64,000 nt of DNA from assembly GCF_000714545.1 (NCBI RefSeq), contig NZ_AUNB01000010.1, positions 23,590 through 87,589 of the forward strand. The letters are read 5' to 3'. Of this stretch, positions 45,644 through 55,475 are shown in pieces. Both the position numbers and the translations under genes were made by a program. Numbering within the stretch: position 1 is the first letter of the stretch; every line of letters begins with the position of its first letter. The notes under the pieces are model-generated. The model ran no database searches and was not told where the DNA came from. It worked only from the letters and a program-made list of their open reading frames with translations. Source of the DNA: Thioclava indica. GTDB lineage: Bacteria > Pseudomonadota > Alphaproteobacteria > Rhodobacterales > Rhodobacteraceae.

Positions 45644-46711
45644 ATGGATATCATCGCGATCATCGAGCGGATCGGTGAGGGTCCGACTGCGGCTCTTTTT
45701 GGTCTGATCACGGGCCTTATTTTCGGCGTCGCGGCGCAGAGGTCAAATTTCTGTCTGCGCGCGGCGGCCATCGAATTTGCCCGTGGCAAGCTGGGCGGCA
45801 AGGTGGCCGTCTGGTTCTTGACCTTCTCGACCGCGCTTATCTGGGTTCAAGGCGCGCAGCTTCTGGGGCTGTTTCGCCAAGCGGACAGCCGGATGATGTC
45901 AGTGCCGGGCAGTTGGTCTGGCGCAATCATCGGCGGGCTGGTTTTTGGCGTTGGCATGGTGTTATCGCGCGGCTGCTCGGGGCGGCTTTTGGTGCTGGCC
46001 TCGACGGGCAATTTGCGGTCGGTCGTGGCGGGGCTGATCTTTGCTGTAACCGCGCAGATGAGCCTCAAGGGCATTTTGGCGCCTTATCGCGATAAGTTGG
46101 CAAGCCTTTGGATCACGCCCGACGGTGCGAATGTCAGTCTTCTCAACGCGTTGCATCTGCCAGATTGGGCGGGTCTAGCGACCGGGATCGTCTTTGCAAT
46201 CGCAGGTATCTATCTGGCCAAACGTAATGAAATTGGCGTGAAAACGTGGATCTTTGCGTCGGGCGTCGGCTTTGCCGTGGCGGTGGGCTGGGTGCTGACA
46301 TTCAGCCTCTCGCAAGTCGCCTTTGATCCGGTGCCAGTCAATTCGGTCACCTTCTCGGGGCCGTCGGCCAATACGCTGATGTTTTTCCTTGATCGCAACG
46401 CAGTGCTTGAATTCGACGTGGGTCTGGTGCCCGGCGTGGTGATCGGGGCGTTCCTGTCCTCGCTCGTGGCAGGGCAATTCGCCTGGCAGGCGTTTGACAG
46501 CGTGCCGGTGATGCGGCGTTCGATGATTGGCGCGGTGATGATGGGCTTTGGCGCGATGCTTGCGGGGGGCTGTGCCATCGGCAATGGCGTGACGGGCACC
46601 TCGGTGCTGGCAGGCACGGCATGGCTGGCGCTGTTTTGCATGTGGATCGGCGCGATGGTCACCGATTTCCTGCTGGACCAGCGCAGCCTTACCCCGGCGC
46701 AGGCCTGTTAA
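45644..46711 (+). CDS. YeeE/YedE (TsuA-like) sulfur-compound transporter
   Basis: 355 residues, about nine or ten membrane helices. The family cysteine motifs are present: GVAAQRSNFCLRAAAIEFAR, GMVLSRGCSGRLLVLASTGN and GAMLAGGCAIGNGVTGTSVL. In TsuA such cysteines pass thiosulfate ions through the membrane. Full-length, i.e. both halves fused. Thiosulfate as the substrate is inference; no sulfurtransferase lies next to it. Ribosome binding site GGGAGATTTGCC. Its stop overlaps the convergent priA stop by four bases. Confidence 0.88.
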   Translation: MDIIAIIERIGEGPTAALFGLITGLIFGVAAQRSNFCLRAAAIEFARGKLGGKVAVWFLTFSTALIWVQGAQLLGLFRQADSRMMSVPGSWSGAIIGGLVFGVGMVLSRGCSGRLLVLASTGNLRSVVAGLIFAVTAQMSLKGILAPYRDKLASLWITPDGANVSLLNALHLPDWAGLATGIVFAIAGIYLAKRNEIGVKTWIFASGVGFAVAVGWVLTFSLSQVAFDPVPVNSVTFSGPSANTLMFFLDRNAVLEFDVGLVPGVVIGAFLSSLVAGQFAWQAFDSVPVMRRSMIGAVMMGFGAMLAGGCAIGNGVTGTSVLAGTAWLALFCMWIGAMVTDFLLDQRSLTPAQAC

Positions 46712-48897
46712 AGGAAACTTTGCGGGTCGATATCAACGGCGATTCGCGCGTTATTGGGCAAGCGCAGCCCTTTGAGCCACCCTTTCAGCGCCAGTTGCAA
46801 CGGCGCGCCTTTCTCGGCCTTGATCAGCATGCGCACCCGATGCCGCCCGCGCACCCGCGCAATCGGCGCTGGCGCAGGGCCAAAGACCTGCGCCCCCACG
46901 CGGCGCAGCGCCCCATCATTGCGCGCAAGCTGGCTGCCGATATCAAACAGCGGCTGCAAGTCCGGCCCCGACAGAATAATCCCCGCCATCCGCCCATAGG
47001 GCGGCACGCCTTGCGCTTGCCTTGCAGCGGCCTCTTGCGCCCAGAACGCTTCTTCATCGCCGCCTAGAATGGCGCGAATGACCGGATGTTCGGGCTGAAA
47101 GGTCTGCAGCAATGCCACGCCCTTATCCTCGGCACGCCCAGCGCGCCCCGCAACCTGTCGCATCAGTTGAAAGGTCTTTTCCGCCGCGCGCAGATCAGAC
47201 CCTTGCAGACCCAGATCAGAGTCAATCACCCCCACCAAGGTCAGCTTGGGAAAGTTATGCCCCTTGGCGACAATCTGCGTGCCGATGATGATATCGGCCC
47301 CGCCATTCGCAATCTCGACGATGGTTTCCTTCAGCGCCCGCGCCGAGCCGAACAGATCGGAACTCAGCACCGACAGCCGGGCATCGGGAAAGCGGCGCGC
47401 GACCTCTTCGGCCAGCCGCTCGACGCCGGGGCCAACGGGGGCCAGCTTGCCCTCAACCTCGCAGCTTGGGCATTTCGTCGGGATCGGTTTGGTCTCGCCG
47501 CATTGATGGCACACGAGCCGCTTGAGAAAGCGGTGCTCGACCATACGCGCATCGCAATGATCGCAGGCGATCTGATGCCCGCAAGCACGGCAAATCGTAA
47601 CCGGCGCATAGCCGCGCCGATTGAGAAACAGCATCGACTGCTGGCCCTCGGCAATCCGTCGCGTGACCTCGGAAACCAGCGTCGGGCCGATCCAGCTACC
47701 TGCCTCCAGCGCCTCTTCGCGCATGTCGATCGCGCCCATATCGGGCATCTCGGCGGTGCCAAACCGCGCGCCAAGATCAAGCCGGTTATACTTGCCCGCT
47801 TGCGCATTCGCCCAGCTTTCCAGTGACGGCGTGGCCGAGGCCAGCACCACCTGCGCACTCGCCAACGAGGCCCGCAGCACCGCCATGTCGCGCGCGTTAT
47901 ACAACACGCCCTCTTCCTGCTTATACGAGCCGTCATGCTCTTCATCGACCACGATCAACCCGAGATCGCGGAACGGCAAGAACAGCGCGGAACGCGCCCC
48001 AACCACCAACTGCACCTCGCCCGCCCCACATGCCTTCCACAACCGCCGCCGCTCTGACTGGGTCACACCCGAATGCCACTCGCCGGGACGCGCCCCGAAC
48101 CGCGCCTCCACGCGAGACAAAAATTCCGATGACAGCGCGATTTCAGGCAAAAGGACCAAGGCCTGCCGCCCCTGCGCGAGACACTGCGCCACGGCCTCAA
48201 GATAGACCTCGGTCTTGCCCGAGCCTGTCACCCCCTTGAGCAATGTCGTCGAATAGCCCCCCGCACTGGCGCGCAACGCATCCGCCGCTTGCGCCTGCGC
48301 GTCGGACAGCGCCTTACCGGGCAGGTTGGGATCGAGCCGCGGAAACGGCAGATCGCGCGGCACCTCGGCCTCGATCACCGCCCCGCTTTTGACCAGCCCC
48401 TTCACAACCTGCGTAGTGACGCCCGCGAGATGCGCCAGCTCGCCCAAATGAAACCCCGCCCCGCCATGGTCGCGCAGCACATCCAGCACGGCCTTGCGCG
48501 CATCGGTCATCCGCGCGGGTTCATCCTCGCCCAACCGATAGATTTTGCGTAAGCCCGGCGGATCACCCAGCCCCGGCGCGCGGGTGGCCAGCCGCAACAC
48601 CTGCGGCAAAGCGGTCATCGTGTAATCCGCCATACGCACCAGAAAATCACGCAGCTCCTCGCGCATCGGTGCCACATCAAACACCCGGATCACCGAGCGC
48701 AATTTCGCCATGTCGAAATCGCCCGATCCCTTCCCCCAGACCACACCCAAAACCTTACGCGGCCCCAACGGCACTTCGACAAACGCACCGGGAAAACATC
48801 CGCCCTCGGGCGCACGATAATCCAGCGGCTTGCCGATCGGCTCTGCGGTCAACACCGCGATGCGCGCACCCTCTTCAAACCAGCCGGGATCAGACAT
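46708..48897 (-). CDS. priA: Primosomal replication protein N' (helicase PriA)
   Basis: 729 residues. Restarts stalled forks. N-terminal 3'-DNA-binding domain ([20 protein letters not shown]). Walker [25 protein letters not shown]-type box [20 protein letters not shown]. The zinc-binding insertion has paired cysteines ([13 protein letters not shown] and [17 protein letters not shown]). Helicase C-terminal motifs [20 protein letters not shown] and [20 protein letters not shown]. Confidence 0.96.
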   Translation of the reverse strand: MSDPGWFEEGARIAVLTAEPIGKPLDYRAPEGGCFPGAFVEVPLGPRKVLGVVWGKGSGDFDMAKLRSVIRVFDVAPMREELRDFLVRMADYTMTALPQVLRLATRAPGLGDPPGLRKIYRLGEDEPARMTDARKAVLDVLRDHGGAGFHLGELAHLAGVTTQVVKGLVKSGAVIEAEVPRDLPFPRLDPNLPGKALSDAQAQAADALRASAGGYSTTLLKGVTGSGKTEVYLEAVAQCLAQGRQALVLLPEIALSSEFLSRVEARFGARPGEWHSGVTQSERRRLWKACGAGEVQLVVGARSALFLPFRDLGLIVVDEEHDGSYKQEEGVLYNARDMAVLRASLASAQVVLASATPSLESWANAQAGKYNRLDLGARFGTAEMPDMGAIDMREEALEAGSWIGPTLVSEVTRRIAEGQQSMLFLNRRGYAPVTICRACGHQIACDHCDARMVEHRFLKRLVCHQCGETKPIPTKCPSCEVEGKLAPVGPGVERLAEEVARRFPDARLSVLSSDLFGSARALKETIVEIANGGADIIIGTQIVAKGHNFPKLTLVGVIDSDLGLQGSDLRAAEKTFQLMRQVAGRAGRAEDKGVALLQTFQPEHPVIRAILGGDEEAFWAQEAAARQAQGVPPYGRMAGIILSGPDLQPLFDIGSQLARNDGALRRVGAQVFGPAPAPIARVRGRHRVRMLIKAEKGAPLQLALKGWLKGLRLPNNARIAVDIDPQSFL

Positions 48898-48917
48898 CGC
48901 GCAGCGCCCCCTCTTTC

Positions 48918-48974
48918 ATCTGGCCAGAAATACTCCGGGGTGAGGCGCCTCTGCGCCGAGGGGCAGCGCCCCTC
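48918..48974 (-). repeat. Dispersed GC-rich hairpin repeat, related copy 3
   Basis: On the minus strand: GAGGGGC-AGC-GCCCCTC (48958-48974) then GGCGC/GCGCC, then CCCCGGAGTATTTCTGGCCA and GATGA. The layout of GC-rich stem, CCCCGG-A/G-TATTT and purine tail matches the copies at 19553 and 40489, but the sequence is more diverged. Between priA and the transaldolase gene. Confidence 0.55.
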
Positions 48975-49052
48975 CCCTCGCGCGCTTTCCACCCTTTCGC
49001 GCGAGCCGCTTTTGCGCTACCACGCGCGCAACTGCCGCCAAGGAGAAACCCC

Positions 49053-49706
49053 ATGAAATTTTTCGTCGATACCGCCGATACCGCCGCGATTCGTGAGCTT
49101 AACGATCTGGGCATGGTCGATGGCGTGACCACCAACCCGTCGCTGATCCTCAAATCGGGCCGCGACATTCTCGAAGTCACCAAAGAGATCTGCGATATGG
49201 TTTCAGGCCCGGTCTCGGCCGAGGTCGTCGCCACCGAGGCGAAACAGATGATCGAAGAAGGGAATAAGCTCGCCAAAATCGCCCCCAATATCGCGATCAA
49301 GGTTCCGCTGACCTGGGACGGCCTGACCGCCTGTAAGGCTTTCGCATCCGAAGGCCATATGGTCAATGTCACGTTGTGCTTCTCAGCGGCTCAGGCGATC
49401 ATCGCGGCAAAAGCAGGCGCGACCTTTATCTCGCCCTTCATCGGTCGTCTCGATGATATCAACCTCGACGGTATGCAGCTGATCGAAGATATCCGCACGA
49501 TCTATGACAACTATGATTTCAAAACCGAGATCCTTGCCGCCTCGATCCGCTCGGTGAACCATATCACCGACGCAGCCCGCATCGGTGCTGACGTGATCAC
49601 CGCGCCGCCCAATGTCATCAAGGCGATGGCAAGCCATCCGCTGACCGACAAAGGTCTGGCGCAGTTCCTCAAAGACTGGGATGCGACGGGCCAGAAAATC
49701 GTCTGA
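49053..49706 (+). CDS. Transaldolase-like protein (fructose-6-phosphate aldolase type)
   Basis: 217 residues from ATG 49053 with AAGGAGAAACC upstream; longer in-frame starts run back into priA. Small transaldolase/FSA family: [40 protein letters not shown], Schiff-base Lys83 in [18 protein letters not shown], and [20 protein letters not shown]. Such short enzymes serve as transaldolase in the pentose phosphate pathway (tal) or as fructose-6-phosphate aldolase; the sequence alone does not decide. Followed by a terminator. Confidence 0.93.
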   Translation: MKFFVDTADTAAIRELNDLGMVDGVTTNPSLILKSGRDILEVTKEICDMVSGPVSAEVVATEAKQMIEEGNKLAKIAPNIAIKVPLTWDGLTACKAFASEGHMVNVTLCFSAAQAIIAAKAGATFISPFIGRLDDINLDGMQLIEDIRTIYDNYDFKTEILAASIRSVNHITDAARIGADVITAPPNVIKAMASHPLTDKGLAQFLKDWDATGQKIV

Positions 49707-49728
49707 TCGTCAAACGCATTGCTACGCA

Positions 49729-49753
49729 GGCCCGCCACACCGGCGGGCCTTTT
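49729..49753 (+). terminator. Terminator after the transaldolase gene
   Basis: GGCCCGCC (49729-49736) and GGCGGGCC (49742-49749) around ACACC, followed by TTTT. Confidence 0.9.
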
Positions 49754-49840
49754 GCATTAACTTAGGGATTTTTGCGCTGCATTTCGCGCCGCGTCGTGTA
49801 TGCTGACGAAAATAACAACGACCCGAGCAGTGAGACAGGC

Positions 49841-50545
49841 ATGACCGAAACGGCCCTCGTGGAGCATCTCCGCGACCAAATCATTTCCGATCCCGATGTA
49901 ATTTTGGAAGACCGCGATCTGATGCGCGCGCTCGTGGCTGCCAACGAGGCGGCGATGGGGGGCAATATCGTCGATCTGCGCGGCATGGCGATGGCGCGTC
50001 TTGAGGCCCGCCTTGATCGGCTGGAAGACACCCATCGTTCCGTAATCGCGGCGGCGTATGAAAATCTCGCAGGCACCAATCAAGTGCATCGCGCGGTGCT
50101 GCGCCTGCTTGACCCGATTGATTTCCCGTCCTTCCTGGCAAATCTGCGCACCGACGTGGCCGAGATTCTGCGCGTCGATTCCGTGCGTCTTGTGCTGGAA
50201 AGCAAGCAAAGCGAGGATGATCCCGCGCTGCAAACCTTGGGTGAGGTGCTGTGCGTGGCCGAACCCGGTTTCGTGCAGGAATACCTGCGCGCCGGACGTG
50301 GCGGCACTCCGCGTGGCGTGGTGCTGCGCCAGACCGTGCCGGGATCAGAGGCGATCTATGGCGAGGCCGCTGACTGGATCCGCTCCGAGGCGCTGATGCG
50401 TCTTGATCTGGGTGAGGGGCGTCTGCCCGGCATGCTGGTGATGGGCGCCGAAGACCCGCATCAGTTCAAGCCCTCGCAGGGAACCGATCTGCTGGCGTTT
50501 TTCGCAGGCGTGTTTGAGCGCGCGATGCGCCGCTGGCTGGAATAA
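49841..50545 (+). CDS. DUF484 family protein
   Basis: 234 residues from ATG 49841 (GAGACAGG upstream). DUF484 has a helical start (VEHLRDQIISDPDVILEDRD) and a GAF-like domain (NLRTDVAEILRVDSVRLVLE; LPGMLVMGAEDPHQFKPSQG). It is usually encoded just before xerC, and here the stop and the xerC start overlap by one base (TAATG), so they are coupled. A helper role for the recombinase or chromosome segregation is suggested by context only. Confidence 0.9.
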   Translation: MTETALVEHLRDQIISDPDVILEDRDLMRALVAANEAAMGGNIVDLRGMAMARLEARLDRLEDTHRSVIAAAYENLAGTNQVHRAVLRLLDPIDFPSFLANLRTDVAEILRVDSVRLVLESKQSEDDPALQTLGEVLCVAEPGFVQEYLRAGRGGTPRGVVLRQTVPGSEAIYGEAADWIRSEALMRLDLGEGRLPGMLVMGAEDPHQFKPSQGTDLLAFFAGVFERAMRRWLE

Positions 50546-51459
50546 TGCTGACGCCGGGTTTGGGCGCGGCGTTGGCCGAGTGGCTGTCGCATTTGCGCGC
50601 TCTCGGCGGCGCTTCTGAAAACACGATTGAGGCCTATCGCGCCGATGTGTCCAGCTTTCTAGGCTTCATGCAAACCCATCACGGCGAGGGCTTTGGCATC
50701 GCGCGACTGGCAACATTAGGCCAAAGCGACATGCGCGCGTGGATGGCGCATGAGCGTGGGCGCGGCCTGTCGGCGCGGTCCTTGGCGCGCGCGCTGTCTT
50801 CGGTCAAAAGCTTCAGCCGCTGGATGGCTGATCGCGAGGGCTTTGATGCCAGCCACGTCCTGATGGCCCGCGCCCCGAAATATCAACGCAAACTGCCCCG
50901 CCCGCTATCCGAGGACGGCGCGCGCGCGATGATTGATCAGGTCGATACGCAAGCCGCCGAGCCCTGGGTCGCGGCGCGCGATGCGGCGGTTTTGACCCTG
51001 CTTTATGGCGGCGGACTACGGATCTCCGAGGCGCTTGGGCTAACCGGTGATCTGCACCCCCTACCCGACGTGCTGCGCATTCGCGGCAAGGGCGACAAGG
51101 AGCGATTGGTTCCGGTGCTGCCCGTCACGCGCGATGCTGTGGCCGAATATGTGCGCCTGTGTCCCTACCCCGCCGAACCGGGCCAACCGCTGTTTCGCGG
51201 CAAACGTGGCGGGGCGCTGAACCCGCGGCTGGTGTCGCGCGCGATGGAGCAGGCCCGGACGGCTTTGGGACTGCCCGCCACCGCAACGCCGCACGCGATG
51301 CGCCACAGCTTTGCCACGCATCTTCTGGCGGCCGGGGGCGATTTACGCGCGATTCAGGAATTGCTTGGCCATGCCAGCCTTGCCACGACGCAAATCTACA
51401 CCGCCGTCGATGCTGCGCGTTTGATGGACGTTTATGACAAGGCCCATCCGCGCGCTTGA
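50545..51459 (+). CDS. xerC: Site-specific tyrosine recombinase XerC
   Basis: 304 residues. Resolves chromosome dimers at dif together with XerD. N-terminal SAM-like core-binding domain (GGASENTIEAYRADVSSFLG). Catalytic residues: Arg in LLYGGGLRISEALGLT, Lys in IRGKGDKERLVPV, H-x-x-R in ATPHAMRHSFATHLLAAG, His in LLGHASLATTQIYTAV, and the nucleophilic tyrosine of TQIYTAVD. Follows the DUF484 gene without a gap. Confidence 0.95.
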   Translation: MLTPGLGAALAEWLSHLRALGGASENTIEAYRADVSSFLGFMQTHHGEGFGIARLATLGQSDMRAWMAHERGRGLSARSLARALSSVKSFSRWMADREGFDASHVLMARAPKYQRKLPRPLSEDGARAMIDQVDTQAAEPWVAARDAAVLTLLYGGGLRISEALGLTGDLHPLPDVLRIRGKGDKERLVPVLPVTRDAVAEYVRLCPYPAEPGQPLFRGKRGGALNPRLVSRAMEQARTALGLPATATPHAMRHSFATHLLAAGGDLRAIQELLGHASLATTQIYTAVDAARLMDVYDKAHPRA

Positions 51460-51580
51460 ATGATGCCGAGAACGATGCTGGTTTTTTGGGAATCCCAGCC
51501 GTGCTTTTCTAGGATTTTAAGCCTTGCTTCATGCCTTCGCTGTAACCTGCGCGCACGCTTGAACCGCGAAAGGTCAAAAA

Positions 51581-51948
51581 ATGTCACTTTCATCTATCAG
51601 TCCCTAGCTGGGCTAGGGACACTCAGCACGCGCTCGGCTGCCAACACAGTCCCGAACGCGCAAAGCTTTGAGGCACCGGACACGACGGCTTCCAGTGCGT
51701 CAAATGTCGCCAAAGGCAGCGACGCGACGCAAGGCCCTCCTCCGGGCGGGCCGCCTTCAGGTGGCCCCCCTCCGGGCGGTGGTGGCGCGGGCGAGTCTGG
51801 CGACAGCGCGCAAAGCGACGAGTCCACGACGCTATACGAATCCCTCTTTGAGGCGCTCAGTGTTGAGCACGACACCGACGAGAGCAGCTTACTCACGGCC
51901 ACAAACTCGGCAGAGAAGTATCTGGCACTGTTGTCTGAAATCTCCTGA
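51581..51948 (+). pseudogene. Proline/glycine-rich small protein with apparent frameshift
   Basis: ATG 51581 has a moderate ribosome binding site (AAAGG) and reads MSLSSISP, then hits TAG at 51605. One base further on, in the frame that stays open to 51948, the sequence continues LAGLGTLSTRSAANTVPNAQ. A Pro-Gly repeat (GPPPGGPPSGGPPPGGGGAG) and an acidic helical end (TTLYESLFEALSVEHDTDES) follow. Removing one C from CCC at 51602-51604 joins the two parts. The open frame also reaches back to 51460, but its first 40 codons do not look like protein. Unknown family; could be a live gene with a sequencing error. Confidence 0.5.
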
Positions 51949-52016
51949 CCTTGGCTGATAAAGGCGTCTCAAGCGGTCATGCTTGCGCCGCTCGTCAGTT
52001 TTAGGCAGGAAGGGCT

Positions 52017-52709
52017 ATGGACATCCGTTTCAAAGCCCTCTGCGTTCATTTGCTCACAGCCACCGGAGCTGTACTCTCGATGCTGGCCTTGCTGGCAGCG
52101 GCGGATCAGAAATGGAGCCTGATGTTTTTATGGCTCGTCGTCGCGTTTTTTGTCGACGGCATAGATGGTCCGCTAGCGCGCCGCTACGACGTGAAAGTCA
52201 ACTCCCCGCTTTATGACGGGGAGCTAATGGATCTGATTGTTGACTACCTGACCTATGTCTTCATTCCGGCCTTTGCCCTGTTCAAATCGGGATTGTTGCC
52301 GGGATGGCCGGGCTGGCTTGCAATTATCGCGATCACTTATGGAAGCGTTGTCTATTTTTCAGACACGCGCATGAAAACGAAAGATAAATCCTTCTCCGGC
52401 TTTCCCGGCGCATGGAACATGTTGGTGCTTGTGATGTTTGCACTTTCGCCTCACCCCTCGACCATCCTCGTGATCGTCGTGGCCCTCACAGTCGCGATGT
52501 TCCTGCCGTTGAAATTCATCCATCCCGTGCGCACAAAACGCTGGCGCGTCGTGTCGCTGCCTGTGGCATTGGCTTGGACGTTTTTCGCGGGCTGGGCGGC
52601 TTGGGTCAATTTTGATCCGGTAAGCTGGGCGCATTGGGGTTTGGTAACAACGTCATTCTACCTACTTTTCGTTGGCATCATTCAGCAGATCATTCCCGAG
52701 CGTAGCTGA
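52017..52709 (+). CDS. pcs: Phosphatidylcholine synthase
   Basis: 230 residues, an integral membrane protein with about eight helices. Pcs condenses choline directly with CDP-diacylglycerol. The CDP-alcohol phosphotransferase motif is visible in FFVDGIDGPLARRYDVKVNS then YDGELMDLIVDYLTYVFIPA (D-G-x2-D-G ... G-x3-D-x3-D). The Pcs-specific stretch FSDTRMKTKDKSFSGFPGAW distinguishes it from Pgs and Pss enzymes. A ribosome binding site (CAGGAAGGGCT) precedes the ATG. Choline-derived phosphatidylcholine is characteristic of host- or algae-associated alphaproteobacteria. Confidence 0.92.
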   Translation: MDIRFKALCVHLLTATGAVLSMLALLAAADQKWSLMFLWLVVAFFVDGIDGPLARRYDVKVNSPLYDGELMDLIVDYLTYVFIPAFALFKSGLLPGWPGWLAIIAITYGSVVYFSDTRMKTKDKSFSGFPGAWNMLVLVMFALSPHPSTILVIVVALTVAMFLPLKFIHPVRTKRWRVVSLPVALAWTFFAGWAAWVNFDPVSWAHWGLVTTSFYLLFVGIIQQIIPERS

Positions 52710-53274
52710 TATTCGGGGCTCTGCTGTGGAGTTGGCTGGACTCGTTTCATGGTCTTATCATGGTGCCTCGTTGGTTTATCCCCGCGGCGCTCTGCTTTAG
52801 CACGAGCTGCGACCTTGATTGATTGGGCGTTCCCCGTTCTTCGCCAAGCACTCGCACACATTGCAACGCCCGAAATTCGAATGGCCGCATTCGCATCACA
52901 GTGGTCGTTCTTGTCGCCCTTTAAGGCCGGACATGGCCGGGCATGGCCGGTCTGGCGATAGATGACTGCTCCATCCGCGCAAGAATGCGGGCCGTCTCGC
53001 CTCAATTAATCCCTAACGGCTGATCGCCATCACAGGCTCTTCTCAGTCACCGACATCGCCACGCTAAAAACGGGTCGTTGGCGAGGCAGGGCGCAAACAC
53101 TCACCTTAAGGTTGAGTGGCGCTAAAAAAAGCTGTAGATCCATAGTTACACGATCATGACTTTGGAATTTCACCGATGGCTTTGTTCCAGACACCCCCAC
53201 TCAAGGGTCCGCGCGCGCCAAGCCATTTGATGCAAAGCACATATTGTCACGGGCGACCATAAGGCGGAATCTTG
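52710..53274. other. Intergenic region before the polysaccharide cluster
   Basis: About 565 bases without a supported gene. It contains a near-perfect inverted repeat at 53098-53118 (CACTCACC, TTAA, GGTTGAGTG, one bulge) flanked by GCGC, a repeat GGCCGGACATGGCCGGGCAT around 52925, and no terminator with a T-run. A minus-strand frame (52682-53005) looks like chance. It may be the scar of an old insertion at the cluster edge; nothing in it is recognisable. Confidence 0.5.
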
Positions 53275-55392
53275 ATGGCTGATACTTCTCGCATGCTCAA
53301 AACCATTTTCGAGCGCAATCTGTTTGACGAAAAATGGTATGTGAATACCTATCCGGATGTGCAGGCCCTCAAGATGGACCCAACACGCCACTTTCGACTC
53401 TACGGGGCGTTGATGGGGCGCGCTCCGGCTGCCGAATTTGCCAATGATCCCCATGGCCTTGAGGTGCTCAACCTTGATCGCCCCAAGAGGGGATTGGAGT
53501 TGCGGACGGCTCATGAGCTTGCGCAGCAAGGCGATCACGATCTCGCCCTGAGCTTTGCGCAAACCCATGTTCCTGGCGAGCTTGCCTATACGATTGAGGC
53601 TTTGCGCGCGAATGCAGCGCTGGCTGGAAATGACGAGCAGGGCTGGCTGCGCCACCTGAACACCTATCTTGATCATTTCGGGGCCTCGCCCGTTACCTTG
53701 CAAGATGGCGCATTGCTGGTCGATCGCTTTGCCAGCACCGAACTGCCGGCTGTGACGGGGGGGCCGTTGATTTCGGTTATCATGCCAGCGTGGAACGCGG
53801 AAAAGACGCTTCGCGCGGCGGCGGAGTCTATCTTGGCGCAAAGCTGGCGCAACCTAGAGCTGTTGATCATGGATGATGCCAGTCAGGATGGTACATGGGG
53901 CGTGATGCAAGAGATTGCTGCCCGCGACAGCCGCGTGAAGATCTTTCGCAACAAGATCAATGTCGGCCCCTACGTGGCCAAGAACATCGCGGTCACAATG
54001 GCGCAGGGCGAATGGATCACCGGCCATGACGCCGATGACTGGGCGCACCCGCAACGCCTTGAGCACCATATGAAAGAGATCCTTACCAGCCCAACACCGC
54101 CGCGTGCCTCGGTCCCCTATATGCTGCGGTTTGATCCGGACGGGCCGTTGGTTCGGTTTTCGGGAATTAACAACCACTCGCTGGATGGCATTACCCGGCT
54201 TTGCTCGATTGCTACGACATTCAACGCAAAGTTTTTGCGTGAAGACTTGGGAAGCTGGGATTGTATTCGATTTGGTGCGGATAGTGAAATTATCGAGCGC
54301 ACGATGGCATTGATCGGAGACGAATTCAGGAAAATTAAACTCGTATCAATGTTCTGCCTCGATATGGAAGGAAGCTTAACCAACAATGCGACTCATGGTG
54401 TGGATCGCGTGACTGGCCCCTCGCAAATCAGAGTGGATTACCGAAACGCATTTCGAGAGTGGCATAAGACTCTTGCCGCGACACCCTCGGCCGCAAGAGT
54501 AGACTTCCCGCCCCGAAAAGAGACTGATCGACCTTTTCCTGCGCCAAAAGCTGCAAAGGTTCCAATACGTGATGTCACGCGCAATTTTGCAGCGCTGACC
54601 GGCAAGGACGAAGCGTTTCGTGAAGCCGTTACTGCGATATGCTGCTCAAAGCGACCACACTTTCTGGAGCATACTGCGACGCAATTATCGCAACAGCATC
54701 ATGAAAACCTTCACATTATTTACGTTGCACATGGGCCCGGGCATGACTTGGAAAAGATACGCCAAGCCTTTTCAGGCCTAGAATCCATCGAAGTTCTCGC
54801 GCTTCCCGATGCCAATGCTACCTTGGGCGAGGCATTGAATTTGGCGCTTGATCACTGTCAGACTGATCTTGTGACAAAAATTGACGACGATGACTTCTAC
54901 GGGCCGGATTATATTCATAGCTCCATTGCAGCCTATAAATACAATGGACACGAGGGAGTGGGGATTGTTGGCTGTGGTTCCGCGTATTGCTTCGTCGAGG
55001 ATAGAGATCTGCTTACACTCCGGTTCCCACCAAGTTTTTCTAATCGGAAAGCAGTAAGAGTTCTGGGCGGTACAATTTTCTGGTCGCGAAAGCGTCTAAA
55101 TAACCAGAAATTTCAACCACTACCCAAAGCGGTCGACACCGCCTTCTTTCACGATGCTGCCGCTCAGGGCGTCGAAATCTATTCACGCGAACCATACGAT
55201 TATGTTCACGTCCGGTATGCTCAGCTACTAGCCCATACTTGGAAAGTAACGTCAGATGAATTCTTGAGCAAAACCACTCCAGTTTTTAAAGGTCTTCGTC
55301 TCGATATAGCCTACAGCACGCAGAGCGAGCCGAAAATTTCGCAGCTTCCGGAACATCCCTCATCTGAGCAAGTCGCCGAGGTGGCTTGTTGA
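53275..55392 (+). CDS. Large glycosyltransferase with two GT2-like modules
   Basis: 705 residues from ATG 53275 (AAGGCGGAATC upstream). An N-terminal domain, IFERNLFDEKWYVNTYPDVQ, is shared with the gene at 59193. First GT2 module from about residue 163: LISVIMPAWNAEKTLRAAAE, LELLIMDDASQDGTWGVMQE, metal motif ITGHDADDWAHPQR. Second module from about 455: FLEHTATQLSQQHHENLHII, then TDLVTKIDDDDFYGPDYIHS and FFHDAAAQGVEIYSREPYDY. Two catalytic modules suggest synthesis of a repeating disaccharide or two successive transfers. Second-half codon use is more A+T-rich than the first half, suggesting a mosaic. First gene of the 53-59 kb run. Confidence 0.9.
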   Translation: MADTSRMLKTIFERNLFDEKWYVNTYPDVQALKMDPTRHFRLYGALMGRAPAAEFANDPHGLEVLNLDRPKRGLELRTAHELAQQGDHDLALSFAQTHVPGELAYTIEALRANAALAGNDEQGWLRHLNTYLDHFGASPVTLQDGALLVDRFASTELPAVTGGPLISVIMPAWNAEKTLRAAAESILAQSWRNLELLIMDDASQDGTWGVMQEIAARDSRVKIFRNKINVGPYVAKNIAVTMAQGEWITGHDADDWAHPQRLEHHMKEILTSPTPPRASVPYMLRFDPDGPLVRFSGINNHSLDGITRLCSIATTFNAKFLREDLGSWDCIRFGADSEIIERTMALIGDEFRKIKLVSMFCLDMEGSLTNNATHGVDRVTGPSQIRVDYRNAFREWHKTLAATPSAARVDFPPRKETDRPFPAPKAAKVPIRDVTRNFAALTGKDEAFREAVTAICCSKRPHFLEHTATQLSQQHHENLHIIYVAHGPGHDLEKIRQAFSGLESIEVLALPDANATLGEALNLALDHCQTDLVTKIDDDDFYGPDYIHSSIAAYKYNGHEGVGIVGCGSAYCFVEDRDLLTLRFPPSFSNRKAVRVLGGTIFWSRKRLNNQKFQPLPKAVDTAFFHDAAAQGVEIYSREPYDYVHVRYAQLLAHTWKVTSDEFLSKTTPVFKGLRLDIAYSTQSEPKISQLPEHPSSEQVAEVAC

Positions 55393-55475
55393 CCTATTTG
55401 CAAGAAACGCCGGGGAAAGATCACGCGCGACCAATCTGCAAATTCAAAGACACCAATAGCCGCCCAGAAAGCATC

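Noticed and set aside
52682..53005. 107-codon minus-strand frame after pcs
   Set aside because: Cysteine- and arginine-rich random-looking product; no start signal.
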